Assembly: GCA_001828855.1 (NCBI GenBank)
Contig: MHZT01000003.1
Span: 205,955-269,954 of the forward strand
Direction: 5' to 3'
Origin: Rhodobacterales bacterium RIFCSPHIGHO2_02_FULL_62_130
GTDB taxonomy: Bacteria > Pseudomonadota > Alphaproteobacteria > Rhodobacterales > Rhodobacteraceae
DNA length: 64,000 nt
The notes below the pieces were generated by a model. That model was not told where the DNA came from, did not search any database, and was given only the letters and a program-made list of their open reading frames with translations. The stretch's first letter is position 1. Every line of letters starts with the position of its first letter. This document shows positions 53,534-63,808 of this stretch, one piece after another. The translations under genes and the position numbers were made by a program.

Positions 53534-54975
53534 ATGGCCTCCGGCAGTCGCAGGGTCAGGCTGCCATCCTCGGCTGTCAGGCTGCCGCCCAGATGTTTGG
53601 CGATGCCCTTGGCAACCGCAAGGCCCAAACCCCGCTGACCGGGGGCAGGGCGCATGTCGGGGATGGCCAGCCATGCGCGTAGTGCGGGTGGCAATCCGGG
53701 ACCGCCGTCACTGACCCGGAGCCAGAGCGTGCCGTTCTGTCCGCTGGAGATCCGCACCGGCGACGCCCCATGGGTCAGGCCATTGTCTATCAGATTGAAA
53801 AGCGCCTGTTCAACCAGCCCGCCTTCGGTGCGGATCATCGGCAAAGGGCCAAGGTCCAAATCGATCTGCGCGCCCGCGAAGGCCCGCCGCGCCCGCGTGG
53901 CGGCGGCCTCGGCGATGTCGTTCAGATCGACCCAATCGCGGCGCGGTGCTGCCCCAAGTTCCAGCCGCGACAGTTGCAACAGGTTGGCGACATGGCGGTT
54001 CAGCCGCTCGGCCTCTTCCTCGATCGCGGTCAGAAGATCGCTGCGGGCTTCGGGCGGCAGGCTGGCGTCCAGTTCTTTCAAGGCACTGGCCGCGCCAAGG
54101 ATTGTCGCCAAGGGCGTTCGCAGGTCATGGCTGAGAGAGGTCAGAACGGCAGAGCGCGTGGCAAAGGCTTCGGCGCGCAAGCGTTCGGCGTGGGCCTTGT
54201 CGGCGAAATCCAGTCGCTGCAACGCCGCGCGGGTCTGATCGGCCAAGGCGGCGATGGCTTGGGCGCGTCGTGGTGCCTCGCGGCCCGACAGGCGGCCATG
54301 GCCAAGGGCAAGCCCCTCTGTCAGGGGCAGGAAGCCATAATCTTCACCCGGCCAGCCCGCTGCGGCGGCGGGCTGCGGCTGGTTCCGGCGCAGACAGCGT
54401 TCGGCAGCGGCAACGGCGGTGGCGGGCAGGTTGCCCAAAGTCTGGGGCGTCACCAGAAGCGCCGGTGCCGCCAAAGCCTCCAGATGGTGGAGCGCAACCG
54501 TCAAGACCTCGTCGGGTTTGGTGGCCAAAGCCAGATCAGAACTGAGGTGACTCAGCACTCCCAACGCCTCGGCGCGCGCGCGGGCTGCCTCGGCGCGGTC
54601 ATGCAGGCGCCCGGCCAGAAGTCCGGCCAAACCCGCCACCAACAGAAAGACCAAAAGCGCGAAGACATCCTGCGGGCGCGAGATATGGAAGCTGTAAAGA
54701 GGCTCGGTGAAAAGGTAATTCAGCGCAGCAAAGCCCGTGACAGCGGCAAAGAGGCCCGTCCAGAAACCAAAAGCCACCGAGGCCAGCAGAACCGCCACCA
54801 GAAAGACCATGGGCAAGGCCGCTTCGGGTAGCGGCACAAGGGTCATCGCCAGTTTCGCCAGTCCTGACGTTCCCCCGATCAGCGCCAGCGTGACGGCCAG
54901 CCCCCAAAGACCCGGTGCCGGAGGCAGGCCGCGCAAGTCCTGATCCAATGCGTCGCGTCTGGTCTGATCCACCAT
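53530..54975 (-). CDS. KdpD-like sensor histidine kinase lacking the N-terminal KdpD domain
   Basis: About 481 residues from the ATG at 54975. Starts at 55023 or a GTG at 54972 are also possible, as none has ideal spacing. Four membrane helices of the DUF4118 type (LAVTLALIGGTSGLAKLAMT; FGFWTGLFAAVTGFAALNYL), a GAF-like region, then H-box SLSHDLRTPLATILGAASAL and ATPase motifs (LFNLIDNGLTHG; GQRGLGLAVAKGIAKHLGG). Full KdpD is about 890 residues. The N-terminal Walker/universal-stress part that senses cytoplasmic K+/ATP is absent. Confidence 0.85.
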   Translation of the reverse strand: MVDQTRRDALDQDLRGLPPAPGLWGLAVTLALIGGTSGLAKLAMTLVPLPEAALPMVFLVAVLLASVAFGFWTGLFAAVTGFAALNYLFTEPLYSFHISRPQDVFALLVFLLVAGLAGLLAGRLHDRAEAARARAEALGVLSHLSSDLALATKPDEVLTVALHHLEALAAPALLVTPQTLGNLPATAVAAAERCLRRNQPQPAAAAGWPGEDYGFLPLTEGLALGHGRLSGREAPRRAQAIAALADQTRAALQRLDFADKAHAERLRAEAFATRSAVLTSLSHDLRTPLATILGAASALKELDASLPPEARSDLLTAIEEEAERLNRHVANLLQLSRLELGAAPRRDWVDLNDIAEAAATRARRAFAGAQIDLDLGPLPMIRTEGGLVEQALFNLIDNGLTHGASPVRISSGQNGTLWLRVSDGGPGLPPALRAWLAIPDMRPAPGQRGLGLAVAKGIAKHLGGSLTAEDGSLTLRLPEAI

Positions 54976-55119
54976 GCCTCTGCTTCGCCCGACCCTTGGG
55001 CGCTGTCCACCGTCTTTATGCATTCCTTATGCCGGGCGCGGCCTTCCCTGTCGCTTCCTTACGGCAGCCGGATGCAAAAGAAGGGGCCGCTGCCATGGCG
55101 GTGCTTTCTCGGGACTCAC

Positions 55120-57009
55120 ATGTCGATTTCCAGCACCCACGCGCCCGTCCCGAACGGGCGGCTTCTTCCCCTTTCCCTTGCCGCCATCGGGATCGTTTAT
55201 GGCGATATCGGCACCTCGCCGCTTTATGCCTTCCGCGAGGCGATGCATGCGGCGGGGGCCTCTCACGGCGGGGTCATGGTCGCGGATGTTCTGGGGGTGC
55301 TGTCGCTGATCACATGGTCACTGATGCTGATCGTGACCATCAAGTATGTGGCGCTTCTGATGCGGGCCGACAATCAGGGCGAGGGGGGGACGCTGTCGCT
55401 TTTGGCCTTGGCCGAGCGCGGTCTGGGCGGCCGGCGGCCCTTGGTTCTGGCACTGGGGCTGGCGGGTGCGGCATTGTTCTACGGGGATGCGGCGCTGACG
55501 CCTGCGGTCTCGGTCCTTTCGGCGGTTGAAGGCCTGAGCCTCGTGACCACCGCCTTCGACCCCTATATCCTGCCGATCGCGATTGCCATCATCATCGGGC
55601 TTTTCATGGTGCAATGGAGCGGGACCACCGTAGTGGGGCGGCTCTTTGGTCCGATCACCCTGATGTGGTTCTTGGTGATCGGTTGGAGCGGGCTGATGCA
55701 GATCATCCGCATGCCCGAGGTTCTGGCCGCGCTGAACCCCTTGCAAGCGCTACACTTCCTGTCGGTGAATGGCAAGCTGGGGCTGGTCGTTCTTGGCGCG
55801 GTCTTTCTGGCTGTGACGGGGGCAGAGGCGCTTTATGCCGATATGGGCCATTTCGGGCGGCGGCCGATCCAACTGGCATGGCTGTTCGTGGTGCTGCCGG
55901 CGCTTCTGCTGAACTATTATGGTCAGGGCGCGCTGATCCTGAGCGATCCGGCAGCCATGGAGAATCCTTTCTTCCGCCTCTTTCCTGATGGCCTGTTGTT
56001 GCCTGCGGTGGTTCTGGCCACCGCCGCCACGATCATCGCCAGTCAGGCCGTGATCTCTGGCACCTTCTCTCTGACCCGACAGGCGATCCAGTTGCGGCTT
56101 TTGCCACGTATGCCGATCCGCCACACCTCGGAGGCGCAAGAGGGTCAGATCTACATGCCCGTCGTCAATCATACGCTGATGATCGCCGTGGTGGTTCTGG
56201 TTCTGGCCTTCGGCAGTTCTTCGGGCCTTGCGGCGGCCTATGGCATCGCGGTGACTGGCACCATGGTGGTGACCGCCACGCTGGCGATGATCGTGGCGCA
56301 TCGGTATTGGGGCCTGTCCAAACCTCTGGCCATTGCACTTCTGGCACCCTTCCTCGCGCTCGACCTCGTCTTCTTCGGGGCCAATCTCTTGAAACTTTTC
56401 GAAGGCGGCTGGTTGCCTCTTGGGCTGGCCACGCTGGTGGTGATCGTGATGGTCTCGTGGATTCGGGGGACGGGCGTGGTTCTGGGCAAAGAGGCGCAGG
56501 GCGAGATGACGCTGGAGAAATTGATCCGCCACCTGGCGGCCAAACCCTTGCCGCAAGTGCCGGGGACAGCGGTTTTCCTGACCTCGGACCCCGATTACGC
56601 CCCTGCGGCGCTGTTGCACAGTGTCAAGCATTTCAAGGTCTTGCATGAGCAGAACGTGATCCTGACCATCCGCACCGCCAATATTCCCCGCGTGGCACCG
56701 GAAGATCGGGTTCAGATGACCGACCTTGTGTCCGGCTTCCGGCAGGTGACGCTGACCTGGGGCTATGCCCAAGAGCCTGACGTGCCTGAGGGCTTGGCGC
56801 TTTGCCGCAAGCTTGGGTGGAAGTTTGACATCATGGCGACATCCTTCATCCTGTCGCGCCGCTCGCTGCGCCTGTCGTCGCGGCGCGAGATTCCGGGCTG
56901 GATGGCGCGGCTTTTCATCCTGATGGCCCGCAATTCGGCCCCGGCCTCGGATTACTTCCGCATCCCCGCCGGTCGTGTGGTCGAACTTGGCACGCAGGTG
57001 AACGTGTGA
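55120..57009 (+). CDS. kup: low-affinity K+ uptake permease Kup
   Basis: 629 residues from the ATG at 55120, normal Kup length. The family signature GIVYGDIGTSPLYAFREAMH is near residue 20, with GEGGTLSLLALAERGLG, YGDAALTPAVSVLSAVEGL and the C-terminal cytoplasmic domain. About twelve membrane helices, K+/H+ symport. It is divergent from the KdpDE-like pair, which may control it. The 190 bp after it contain no gene that I recognise. Confidence 0.95.
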   Translation: MSISSTHAPVPNGRLLPLSLAAIGIVYGDIGTSPLYAFREAMHAAGASHGGVMVADVLGVLSLITWSLMLIVTIKYVALLMRADNQGEGGTLSLLALAERGLGGRRPLVLALGLAGAALFYGDAALTPAVSVLSAVEGLSLVTTAFDPYILPIAIAIIIGLFMVQWSGTTVVGRLFGPITLMWFLVIGWSGLMQIIRMPEVLAALNPLQALHFLSVNGKLGLVVLGAVFLAVTGAEALYADMGHFGRRPIQLAWLFVVLPALLLNYYGQGALILSDPAAMENPFFRLFPDGLLLPAVVLATAATIIASQAVISGTFSLTRQAIQLRLLPRMPIRHTSEAQEGQIYMPVVNHTLMIAVVVLVLAFGSSSGLAAAYGIAVTGTMVVTATLAMIVAHRYWGLSKPLAIALLAPFLALDLVFFGANLLKLFEGGWLPLGLATLVVIVMVSWIRGTGVVLGKEAQGEMTLEKLIRHLAAKPLPQVPGTAVFLTSDPDYAPAALLHSVKHFKVLHEQNVILTIRTANIPRVAPEDRVQMTDLVSGFRQVTLTWGYAQEPDVPEGLALCRKLGWKFDIMATSFILSRRSLRLSSRREIPGWMARLFILMARNSAPASDYFRIPAGRVVELGTQVNV

Positions 57010-57200
57010 CACCCCAAGGGCCGGTCCGGCGGCGTAATCGCGGTGCGTCAGGCCGAAATGCTGAGGAAGACCCGCCTTTGCATTCTGTGCAAGTCGTCCG
57101 GTCGGCAGGGTCGCGCTGGGCGCGACGAAGATCGGGGCGGCAAAACCGGCAGGCAGTCGAGACACGCCCTGACCTGCAACCGCCGCCGCCGATCTTCCTG

Positions 57201-58258
<1,058 letters not shown>

Positions 58259-58286
58259 CGCATCAGGTTGTAAGTCAGGCTTCACA

Positions 58287-59189
58287 ATGCGACGCTATTC
58301 CATGAACGAACTTGCCAGCTTTGCCGTGGTCGCGCGCGAGAAAAGCTTTACCAGGGCGGCGGCACAGCTTGGCGTTTCGACCTCGGCTCTCAGCCAGACA
58401 ATCCGGACTCTGGAAGAAATCCTCGGCTTGCGCCTGCTGACCCGCACCACCCGCAGCGTATCGCTGACCGAAGCGGGCCAGCGCCTGCTGGAAACCGTCG
58501 CCCCTCGCTTCGACGACATTCATGCCGAACTCGCCCAACTCAGTGCGCTGCGTGACCGGCCGGCCGGCACCGTCCGCATCACCGCCAGCGAATATGCTGT
58601 CGAACGGGTTCTCTGGCCCGGACTGGCTCCGGTGCTGCGCGCCTACCCCGAAATCAATCTGGAACTTTCAATCGACCACGGCTTTCGGGACATCGTGGCC
58701 GAAGGCTTTGACGCTGGCGTCCGTTTGGGGGAAAGCGTCGAGAAAGACATGGTCGCAATGCGGATCGCGCCCGATGGGCGGTTGGTGGCGGTTGCCACGC
58801 CTGCCTATTTCGCACAGAACCCGCCGCCGCTTTCGCCAAAAGACCTGACCACGCATCGCTGCATCAACCTGCGTATGGTTTCCAGCGGCGCAGTTTACGC
58901 ATGGGAATTCCAGAAGAACGGCCAAGATCTGAGGGTGCGGGTTGGCGGGCAAGTCACCTTCAACTCGGTCAACGCCTGCCTGAAGGCGGTGCTTGACGGT
59001 TTCGGCATCGGCTTCCTGCCAGAAGCCGCCGTGCAACCGCTTCTGGCCTCGGGTGCGCTGTTGCTGGTGCTGGACGACTGGAGCCAGCCGATCTCGGGTC
59101 TGCATCTGTATTACCCCAGCCGCCGCCACATCTCGCCTGCTTGTCGCATCATCTTCGACGCGCTGCGCTATCGGGAACCCACGTGCTGA
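58287..59189 (+). CDS. LysR-family regulator
   Basis: 300 residues from the ATG at 58287 (58302 is also possible). Helix-turn-helix at about residues 23-65 (AAAQLGVSTSALSQTIRTLE; RLLTRTTRSVSLTEAGQRLL), then the two-lobed effector domain (GTVRITASEYAVERVLWPGL). It is of the CrgA/YafC-type subgroup commonly paired with reductases, and is divergent from the aldo/keto reductase with 96 bp between starts. Confidence 0.88.
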   Translation: MRRYSMNELASFAVVAREKSFTRAAAQLGVSTSALSQTIRTLEEILGLRLLTRTTRSVSLTEAGQRLLETVAPRFDDIHAELAQLSALRDRPAGTVRITASEYAVERVLWPGLAPVLRAYPEINLELSIDHGFRDIVAEGFDAGVRLGESVEKDMVAMRIAPDGRLVAVATPAYFAQNPPPLSPKDLTTHRCINLRMVSSGAVYAWEFQKNGQDLRVRVGGQVTFNSVNACLKAVLDGFGIGFLPEAAVQPLLASGALLLVLDDWSQPISGLHLYYPSRRHISPACRIIFDALRYREPTC

Positions 59190-59508
59190 TCCATTCCGAA
59201 AAGATGCCACCCAAAACCAGCCCAAGGTCAGGAATCATCTTTTCGGCTTTCTGAGCGGGGTCTTGCGTATTGGTGTGATCAACACCCTGCCGACACTGGC
59301 GCAGGGTGCCAGCTTTCTCGGTGCAGGCATCAATCGGCACCGCCATCATCGCAGCCGCCTGCTGCAAAGATCGCAGGTTGCTGCTTCAGCAGCGTCACGA
59401 AACGGACCTGCGGTTGCGCGCAACCTTCCGCTACTGTCATTGACTTGGTCGTGGCCTATGGCTTGAAATCGGTGCATCTATTGCAGCCTGAACCAAAGCG
59501 AGTCCCCT
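59190..59508. other. gap without recognisable gene
   Basis: 319 bp between the LysR gene and the second aldo/keto reductase. Short frames on both strands (for example a leftward one ending near 59149) show no family resemblance. It may be a decayed gene. No clear promoter or hairpin was found. Confidence 0.4.
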
Positions 59509-60471
59509 ATGAAGATGAAACCCGTCGGCAAGACTGGCCTTGAGATTTCCGAAATCGGTTTTGGCACAGCGCCCTTGGGGGAAATGCCGGATACCTACGG
59601 CTATAGCGTCGACGAGGCGACCGCGCGTGCGGCGCTGCATGCCATTTTTGACGGGCCGGTCAATCTGATGGATACCTCGCGCAACTATGGTCTTGGCCGC
59701 AGCGAGCAGCGCATTGGCGATGCGATCCGTGAACGGGGCGGGTTGCCTGCGGGGTTTGTGCTGTCCACCAAATTGGACCGTGACATGCAGACGGGTCGGT
59801 TCGACGGCGCGCGGGCAAGGCGGTCTTTCGAGGAAAGTCTGGGCGCGCTTGGGCTTGATCATGTGCAGATGTTGCACCTGCATGACCCCGAACATGCGCT
59901 TGACCTGACCGAGATCACCCGCAAGGGCGGCGCGCTGGATATGTTGTTTCAACTGAAGGCGGAAGGTCTGGCCACTTCGGTCGGACTGGCGATGGGGCGG
60001 CTGGACATCATGCTGCCTCTGGTCAAGGCTTGGCCCTTTGATGTTGTGCTAAGCCATAACCGCTATTCCCTGCTGAACCGCTCGGCGGATGCGTTGTTCG
60101 ACTATGCGCGCAGCAAGGATATGACGGTGATCAATGCGGCGCCCTATGCGGGCGGGGTTTTGGCCAAAGGCAGCGCGCAGGTCAGCAAGATCACCTATCA
60201 AGACGTTGACGCGGCCAAGTTGGAACCGGTGCGGCGGATCGAGCAGATCTGTGCCGCCCATGGCATCGCGCCGGGGGCGCCAGCGCTGCAATTCTCGTTG
60301 CACGACCCGCGCATTGCCTCGACCGTTGTGGGGGTGTCGCGGGCGGAACGTGTGGCGCAAACCCTTCGCTGGGCCGATCAGGCAATTTCTGCCGAGACTT
60401 GGGCCGAGTTGCGGGCGCTGGCCTATGAAACGACCGATCCCGAGGCCGAGCGGGTCTATCGGCCGGGCTGA
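59509..60471 (+). CDS. aldo/keto reductase, aldose 1-dehydrogenase-like
   Basis: 320 residues. Catalytic residues in NLMDTSRNYGLGRSE (Asp, Tyr), LSTKLDRDM (Lys) and MLHLHDPEH (His). The start MKMKPVGKTGLEISEIGFGT and the GRSEQRIGDAI segment resemble D-threo-aldose/L-fucose 1-dehydrogenases and pyridoxal dehydrogenase (AKR15). Convergent with the XylFHG-like importer, it may oxidise the imported aldose to its lactone. Confidence 0.83.
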   Translation: MKMKPVGKTGLEISEIGFGTAPLGEMPDTYGYSVDEATARAALHAIFDGPVNLMDTSRNYGLGRSEQRIGDAIRERGGLPAGFVLSTKLDRDMQTGRFDGARARRSFEESLGALGLDHVQMLHLHDPEHALDLTEITRKGGALDMLFQLKAEGLATSVGLAMGRLDIMLPLVKAWPFDVVLSHNRYSLLNRSADALFDYARSKDMTVINAAPYAGGVLAKGSAQVSKITYQDVDAAKLEPVRRIEQICAAHGIAPGAPALQFSLHDPRIASTVVGVSRAERVAQTLRWADQAISAETWAELRALAYETTDPEAERVYRPG

Positions 60472-60487
60472 AGCGGAAGATGACAAA

Positions 60488-60511
60488 GGGGCCAGCCTTG
60501 CGGCCAGCCCC
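60488..60511. terminator. hairpin between convergent genes
   Basis: GGGGCCAGCC TTGC GGCCAGCCCC forms an eight-of-ten-pair stem. TTTTT lies 12 bases downstream on the + strand. It sits in the 62-bp gap between the convergent aldo/keto reductase and ATPase genes, so it probably ends transcription from one or both sides. Confidence 0.4.
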
Positions 60512-60533
60512 ATGCCAGACAGTTTTTCAAGAT

Positions 60534-61286
60534 TCAGATCGCGCTGGCGGGTTTCTTGCCCATGATGATCATGCCCAGAATGTCATCGTCAGTGACCTCG
60601 TTCACATTCACCGTGCCAACGCGACGCCCGTTCTTCATCACTACGGCGCGGTCGCAGAGTTTCATCACGTTGTGGATGTCATGCTCGATCAGGAAAATCC
60701 CCAGACCTTGCGCCTTTAACTCTTGTATCAACTCGGCGACCATCTGGGTTTCATGCGGGCCAAGCGCGGCGGTGGGTTCGTCCATGATCAGGATCTTGGC
60801 GTTGAAATAGACCGCGCGCGCAATGGCGACCGACTGGCGCTGACCGCCGGACAGGGCCGAGACCGGCACGTTGAACTTGCGGAAGTTCGGGTTCAGCCGC
60901 GCCATGATCTTGCGGGCCTCGGACTCCATCTTGCTGTCATCCACAAAGCCCAAGGGTGTCACCAGCTCGCGCCCCAGAAACAGGTTTGACGCCGCGTCCA
61001 GATTGTCGGCCAAGGCCAGCGTCTGGTAGATCGTCTCGATGTTCTGGGCGCGGGCATCGCGGGTGTTGGTGATCTGCACCTTCTCGCCGTTGATGTAGAT
61101 ATCGCCATGATCGGCCTGATAGGCACCGGACAGGCACTTGATCAGCGTCGATTTGCCCGCGCCGTTATGGCCCAGCAGACCCACGACCTCGCCCGGATGC
61201 AGGTCGATCGAGACGTGATCCACCGCCTTGATCCCGCCGAAGGAAATCGAGATGTCGCGCATCTCGCACAGAGGAGTTTGCGTCAT
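60534..61286 (-). CDS. sugar ABC transporter ATPase, single-domain
   Basis: 250 residues with one complete ATPase: Walker [15 protein letters not shown], signature [17 protein letters not shown], Walker [13 protein letters not shown] and the switch His in FLIEHDIH. Ribose/xylose importers usually carry a tandem 500-residue ATPase. A single-domain form is known from FrcA of the fructose importer, so the active ATPase should be a homodimer. The start overlaps the permease stop by four bases. Confidence 0.9.
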   Translation of the reverse strand: MTQTPLCEMRDISISFGGIKAVDHVSIDLHPGEVVGLLGHNGAGKSTLIKCLSGAYQADHGDIYINGEKVQITNTRDARAQNIETIYQTLALADNLDAASNLFLGRELVTPLGFVDDSKMESEARKIMARLNPNFRKFNVPVSALSGGQRQSVAIARAVYFNAKILIMDEPTAALGPHETQMVAELIQELKAQGLGIFLIEHDIHNVMKLCDRAVVMKNGRRVGTVNVNEVTDDDILGMIIMGKKPASAI

Positions 61287-62578
61287 TTCAAGGCTCCGGT
61301 CCGCTTGCGATAGAAGATGTCGATCCAGACCGCGATGATCAGCACGCCGCCGACCACGATGTTCTGGAAAGGCGTGTCCACACCGATCATGGCCATGCCC
61401 GATTGCAGCGCCTGCATGATCAGAGCGCCAAGGATCGCGCCATAGATCGTGCCGATCCCGCCAGCCAAGGCCGTGCCGCCGATGACGGTGGCCGCGATGA
61501 CCTTCAATTCATCCAGCGTTCCGATGTCGTTGCCGTGGCTTTGCAGGCGGGCTTGGGCGACCAATGCGGCAAGACCACAAAGGAACCCCAGCAGGGCAAA
61601 GATTTTCACCGTCATGAATCGCGTGTTGATGCCCGACAGTTCCGCCGCATCGGGGTTGCCGCCGATGGCGTAGATATAGCGGCCAAAGCGGGTCTTGCGG
61701 CCGATCATGGTCATGGCGACCACGACCAAAATCAGGATCACCACCGAAATCGGCAGGCCGTGAAACTCGATAAAGCCTTCCGGCACGGTCAGCCCCTTGG
61801 CTTCGTAGATGCGTTTCAGCTTGGCGTCTGGGATAGGGTAAGAGTTCAGGATGGCGACAAAGCCCATGATCAGCGCAACGATCATTGCAATCAGTGTGGC
61901 CTCGGCCCAGACGGGTTTTACGATAAAGCCGTGACGCTGTTTGCCGCGACGGGCCGCCAGCACGCCCCAGATCGCCAAGGCCGACCCAAGCGCACCCAAG
62001 ACCCAGCTTACGGTCGGGTAAAGCACGCCTTCGGTGCCGCCGAACATCAGGATATTCGGATCGGTCAAGGCAACCGATTGGCCGTTGGTCGTATACCACG
62101 CCAGATTGCGCCAGATCAGCAGCCCGCCCAGCGTGACTATGAATGAAGGTATGCCCTGATAGCCCACCAGCCAGCCGGTGACCGCGCCGATCAGTGCGCC
62201 GACGGCAAGGCCGAAGGCAATGGTCGCCACCAGAATGACCGGATTGCCCAAGCCGAACACCTGCGGCAGCCATTCGATCTGGCTTTGCGCCATCAGCGCC
62301 GAACAGATCGCCAGCAGTGATCCGACAGAAAGGTCGATATGGCGTGCCACGATCACAAAGACCATGCCGGTCGCCATGATGCCCACGGAAACCGTTTGCA
62401 CCGAGATGTTGAAAATATTGCGCGGGGACAGGAATTTGCCGTCCGTCATGAACTGGAACACCACGCAAAGAACCGCAAAGGCCAGAATCATCCCGAACAG
62501 GCGTTTGTCCAGTTCCAGCGTGTCGGCCAATCCACGGCGCGCGGGGGCGCCTGTGGTCGTCGGGCCTGCATCACTCAT
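61283..62578 (-). CDS. xylH: XylH-like sugar ABC transporter permease
   Basis: 431 residues from the ATG at 62578 (GGAGGAGAGA upstream), preferred to 62617. Long XylH-type permease: [20 protein letters not shown], a large cytoplasmic insert ([20 protein letters not shown]), then [20 protein letters not shown] and [20 protein letters not shown]. It forms the membrane channel for the XylF-like binding protein. The substrate is probably D-xylose or a related aldose or polyol. Confidence 0.88.
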   Translation of the reverse strand: MSDAGPTTTGAPARRGLADTLELDKRLFGMILAFAVLCVVFQFMTDGKFLSPRNIFNISVQTVSVGIMATGMVFVIVARHIDLSVGSLLAICSALMAQSQIEWLPQVFGLGNPVILVATIAFGLAVGALIGAVTGWLVGYQGIPSFIVTLGGLLIWRNLAWYTTNGQSVALTDPNILMFGGTEGVLYPTVSWVLGALGSALAIWGVLAARRGKQRHGFIVKPVWAEATLIAMIVALIMGFVAILNSYPIPDAKLKRIYEAKGLTVPEGFIEFHGLPISVVILILVVVAMTMIGRKTRFGRYIYAIGGNPDAAELSGINTRFMTVKIFALLGFLCGLAALVAQARLQSHGNDIGTLDELKVIAATVIGGTALAGGIGTIYGAILGALIMQALQSGMAMIGVDTPFQNIVVGGVLIIAVWIDIFYRKRTGALK

Positions 62579-62651
62579 TCTCTCTCCTCCCATGTTAAGG
62601 CAGATGCCCCGAAGCAAGGCTCCGGAGCATCCGGTGACAGGTCAGCCTGAC

Positions 62652-63674
62652 TTATTTGCAGACGTCGACGTCAGGGCCGCCCTGGCACAGCAGGTCTTTG
62701 GTGATCCAGCCGGCATCCAGAACAAGGTTCAGGTTTGCCTTAGTGATCGGCTGCGGCTTCAGCAGGATCGAGGTCAGCTCTTTGCCGCCGGGCGAGGTGA
62801 ACGCGGCCGCGCCGGAGACATCAGCCATCGCGGTGCCGCTGGCCAGAGCCACGGCGATTTCGCCTGCGGCCTTGCCAAGCGCACGGCTGTCTTTCCACAC
62901 CGAAACGGTCTGGGTGCCAAGCGCCACACGGTTCAGGGCGGCCATGTCGCCATCCTGACCCGAAACCGGAATACCGGCCATGCCCTGCGCGGTCAGCGCC
63001 GCCACAACGCCACCAGCGGTGCCGTCGTTCGAGGCCACAACAGCGTCAACACCGTTGTCAGCTTCGGTCAGGATCTGCTCCATGTTCTTCTGGGCGTTGG
63101 CGGGCTGCCAGTCGTCGGTGTAGGCTTCGGCAACGATGGTGATGTCGCCTGCGTCAATCGCGGCTTGCAGAACCTCTTGCTGGCCACCGCGCAGGAAGTC
63201 TGCGTTCGGGTCAACCGGCGAGCCTTTGATCATGACATAGCGGCCCTTGGGCATCGCTTCCAGAACGGCGCGGGCCTGCATCCGGCCCACTTCGACGTTG
63301 TCGAAGGTCAGGTAGAAGGCGCGCGGGTCGTCGATCATGCGGTCATAGCCCACCACCGGAACGCCTGCATCCGCAGCCGCATCCAGGGCCGGACCAATCG
63401 AAGCCGAGTCTTGCGCCAGAATGATCAGGGCGTTGCAGCCTTGGGTGATCAGACCTTCGATGTCGGCAAGCTGCTTGGTGGCCGAGGTTTGCGCGTCAGC
63501 CGAGATATACTCAGCGCCCGCTGCATCCAGCGCGCCCTTGATCGCGGCTTCGTCGGTCTTCCAACGCTCTTCGCGGAAGTTGGACCAGCTTACGCAAACC
63601 TTCAGATCAGCGGCTTGGGCCATCGAGGTTGCGCAGGCCAGAATCGTGCTGGCCAGCAAAATCGTTTTTTTCAT
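62652..63674 (-). CDS. xylF: XylF-like sugar-binding protein
   Basis: 340 residues from the ATG at 63674 (GGAGGA upstream). Signal peptide MKKTILLASTILACATSMAQ|A. The mature protein carries XylF-type ligand segments: VSWSNFREERWKTDEAAIKG, VVGYDRMIDDPRAFYLTFDN and KGSPVDPNADFLRGGQQEVL. A binding site for D-xylose or a similar aldose is expected. It is divergent from an RpiR-type regulator, with 134 AT-rich bases between. Confidence 0.9.
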   Translation of the reverse strand: MKKTILLASTILACATSMAQAADLKVCVSWSNFREERWKTDEAAIKGALDAAGAEYISADAQTSATKQLADIEGLITQGCNALIILAQDSASIGPALDAAADAGVPVVGYDRMIDDPRAFYLTFDNVEVGRMQARAVLEAMPKGRYVMIKGSPVDPNADFLRGGQQEVLQAAIDAGDITIVAEAYTDDWQPANAQKNMEQILTEADNGVDAVVASNDGTAGGVVAALTAQGMAGIPVSGQDGDMAALNRVALGTQTVSVWKDSRALGKAAGEIAVALASGTAMADVSGAAAFTSPGGKELTSILLKPQPITKANLNLVLDAGWITKDLLCQGGPDVDVCK

Positions 63675-63728
63675 TCTGTATCCTCCCATGGATGGACCGG
63701 ACTCCTCAGACCGGTCAGGCATCTCGCC

Positions 63729-63764
63729 TTGACAATATTTCCCATTTGCAACAAACATTGTCAA
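63729..63764. promoter_or_regulatory. TTGACAAT inverted repeat between xylF-like and RpiR-like genes
   Basis: TTGACAAT at 63729-63736 and ATTGTCAA at 63757-63764, 20 bases apart, in an AT-rich region. Each arm contains TTGACA, so it offers a -35-like element to each of the two divergent promoters. It is a likely operator for the RpiR-type regulator. Confidence 0.5.
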
Positions 63765-63808
63765 TAATTATTCACAGCAAACAGCAATGAATGTTGCGAG
63801 GGGTGCCT

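Noticed and set aside
61509..63767. Long frames on both strands around the XylFHG-like importer
   Set aside because: Out of frame with the importer proteins and compositionally skewed. The importer genes have signal peptides, ribosome-binding sites and motifs.
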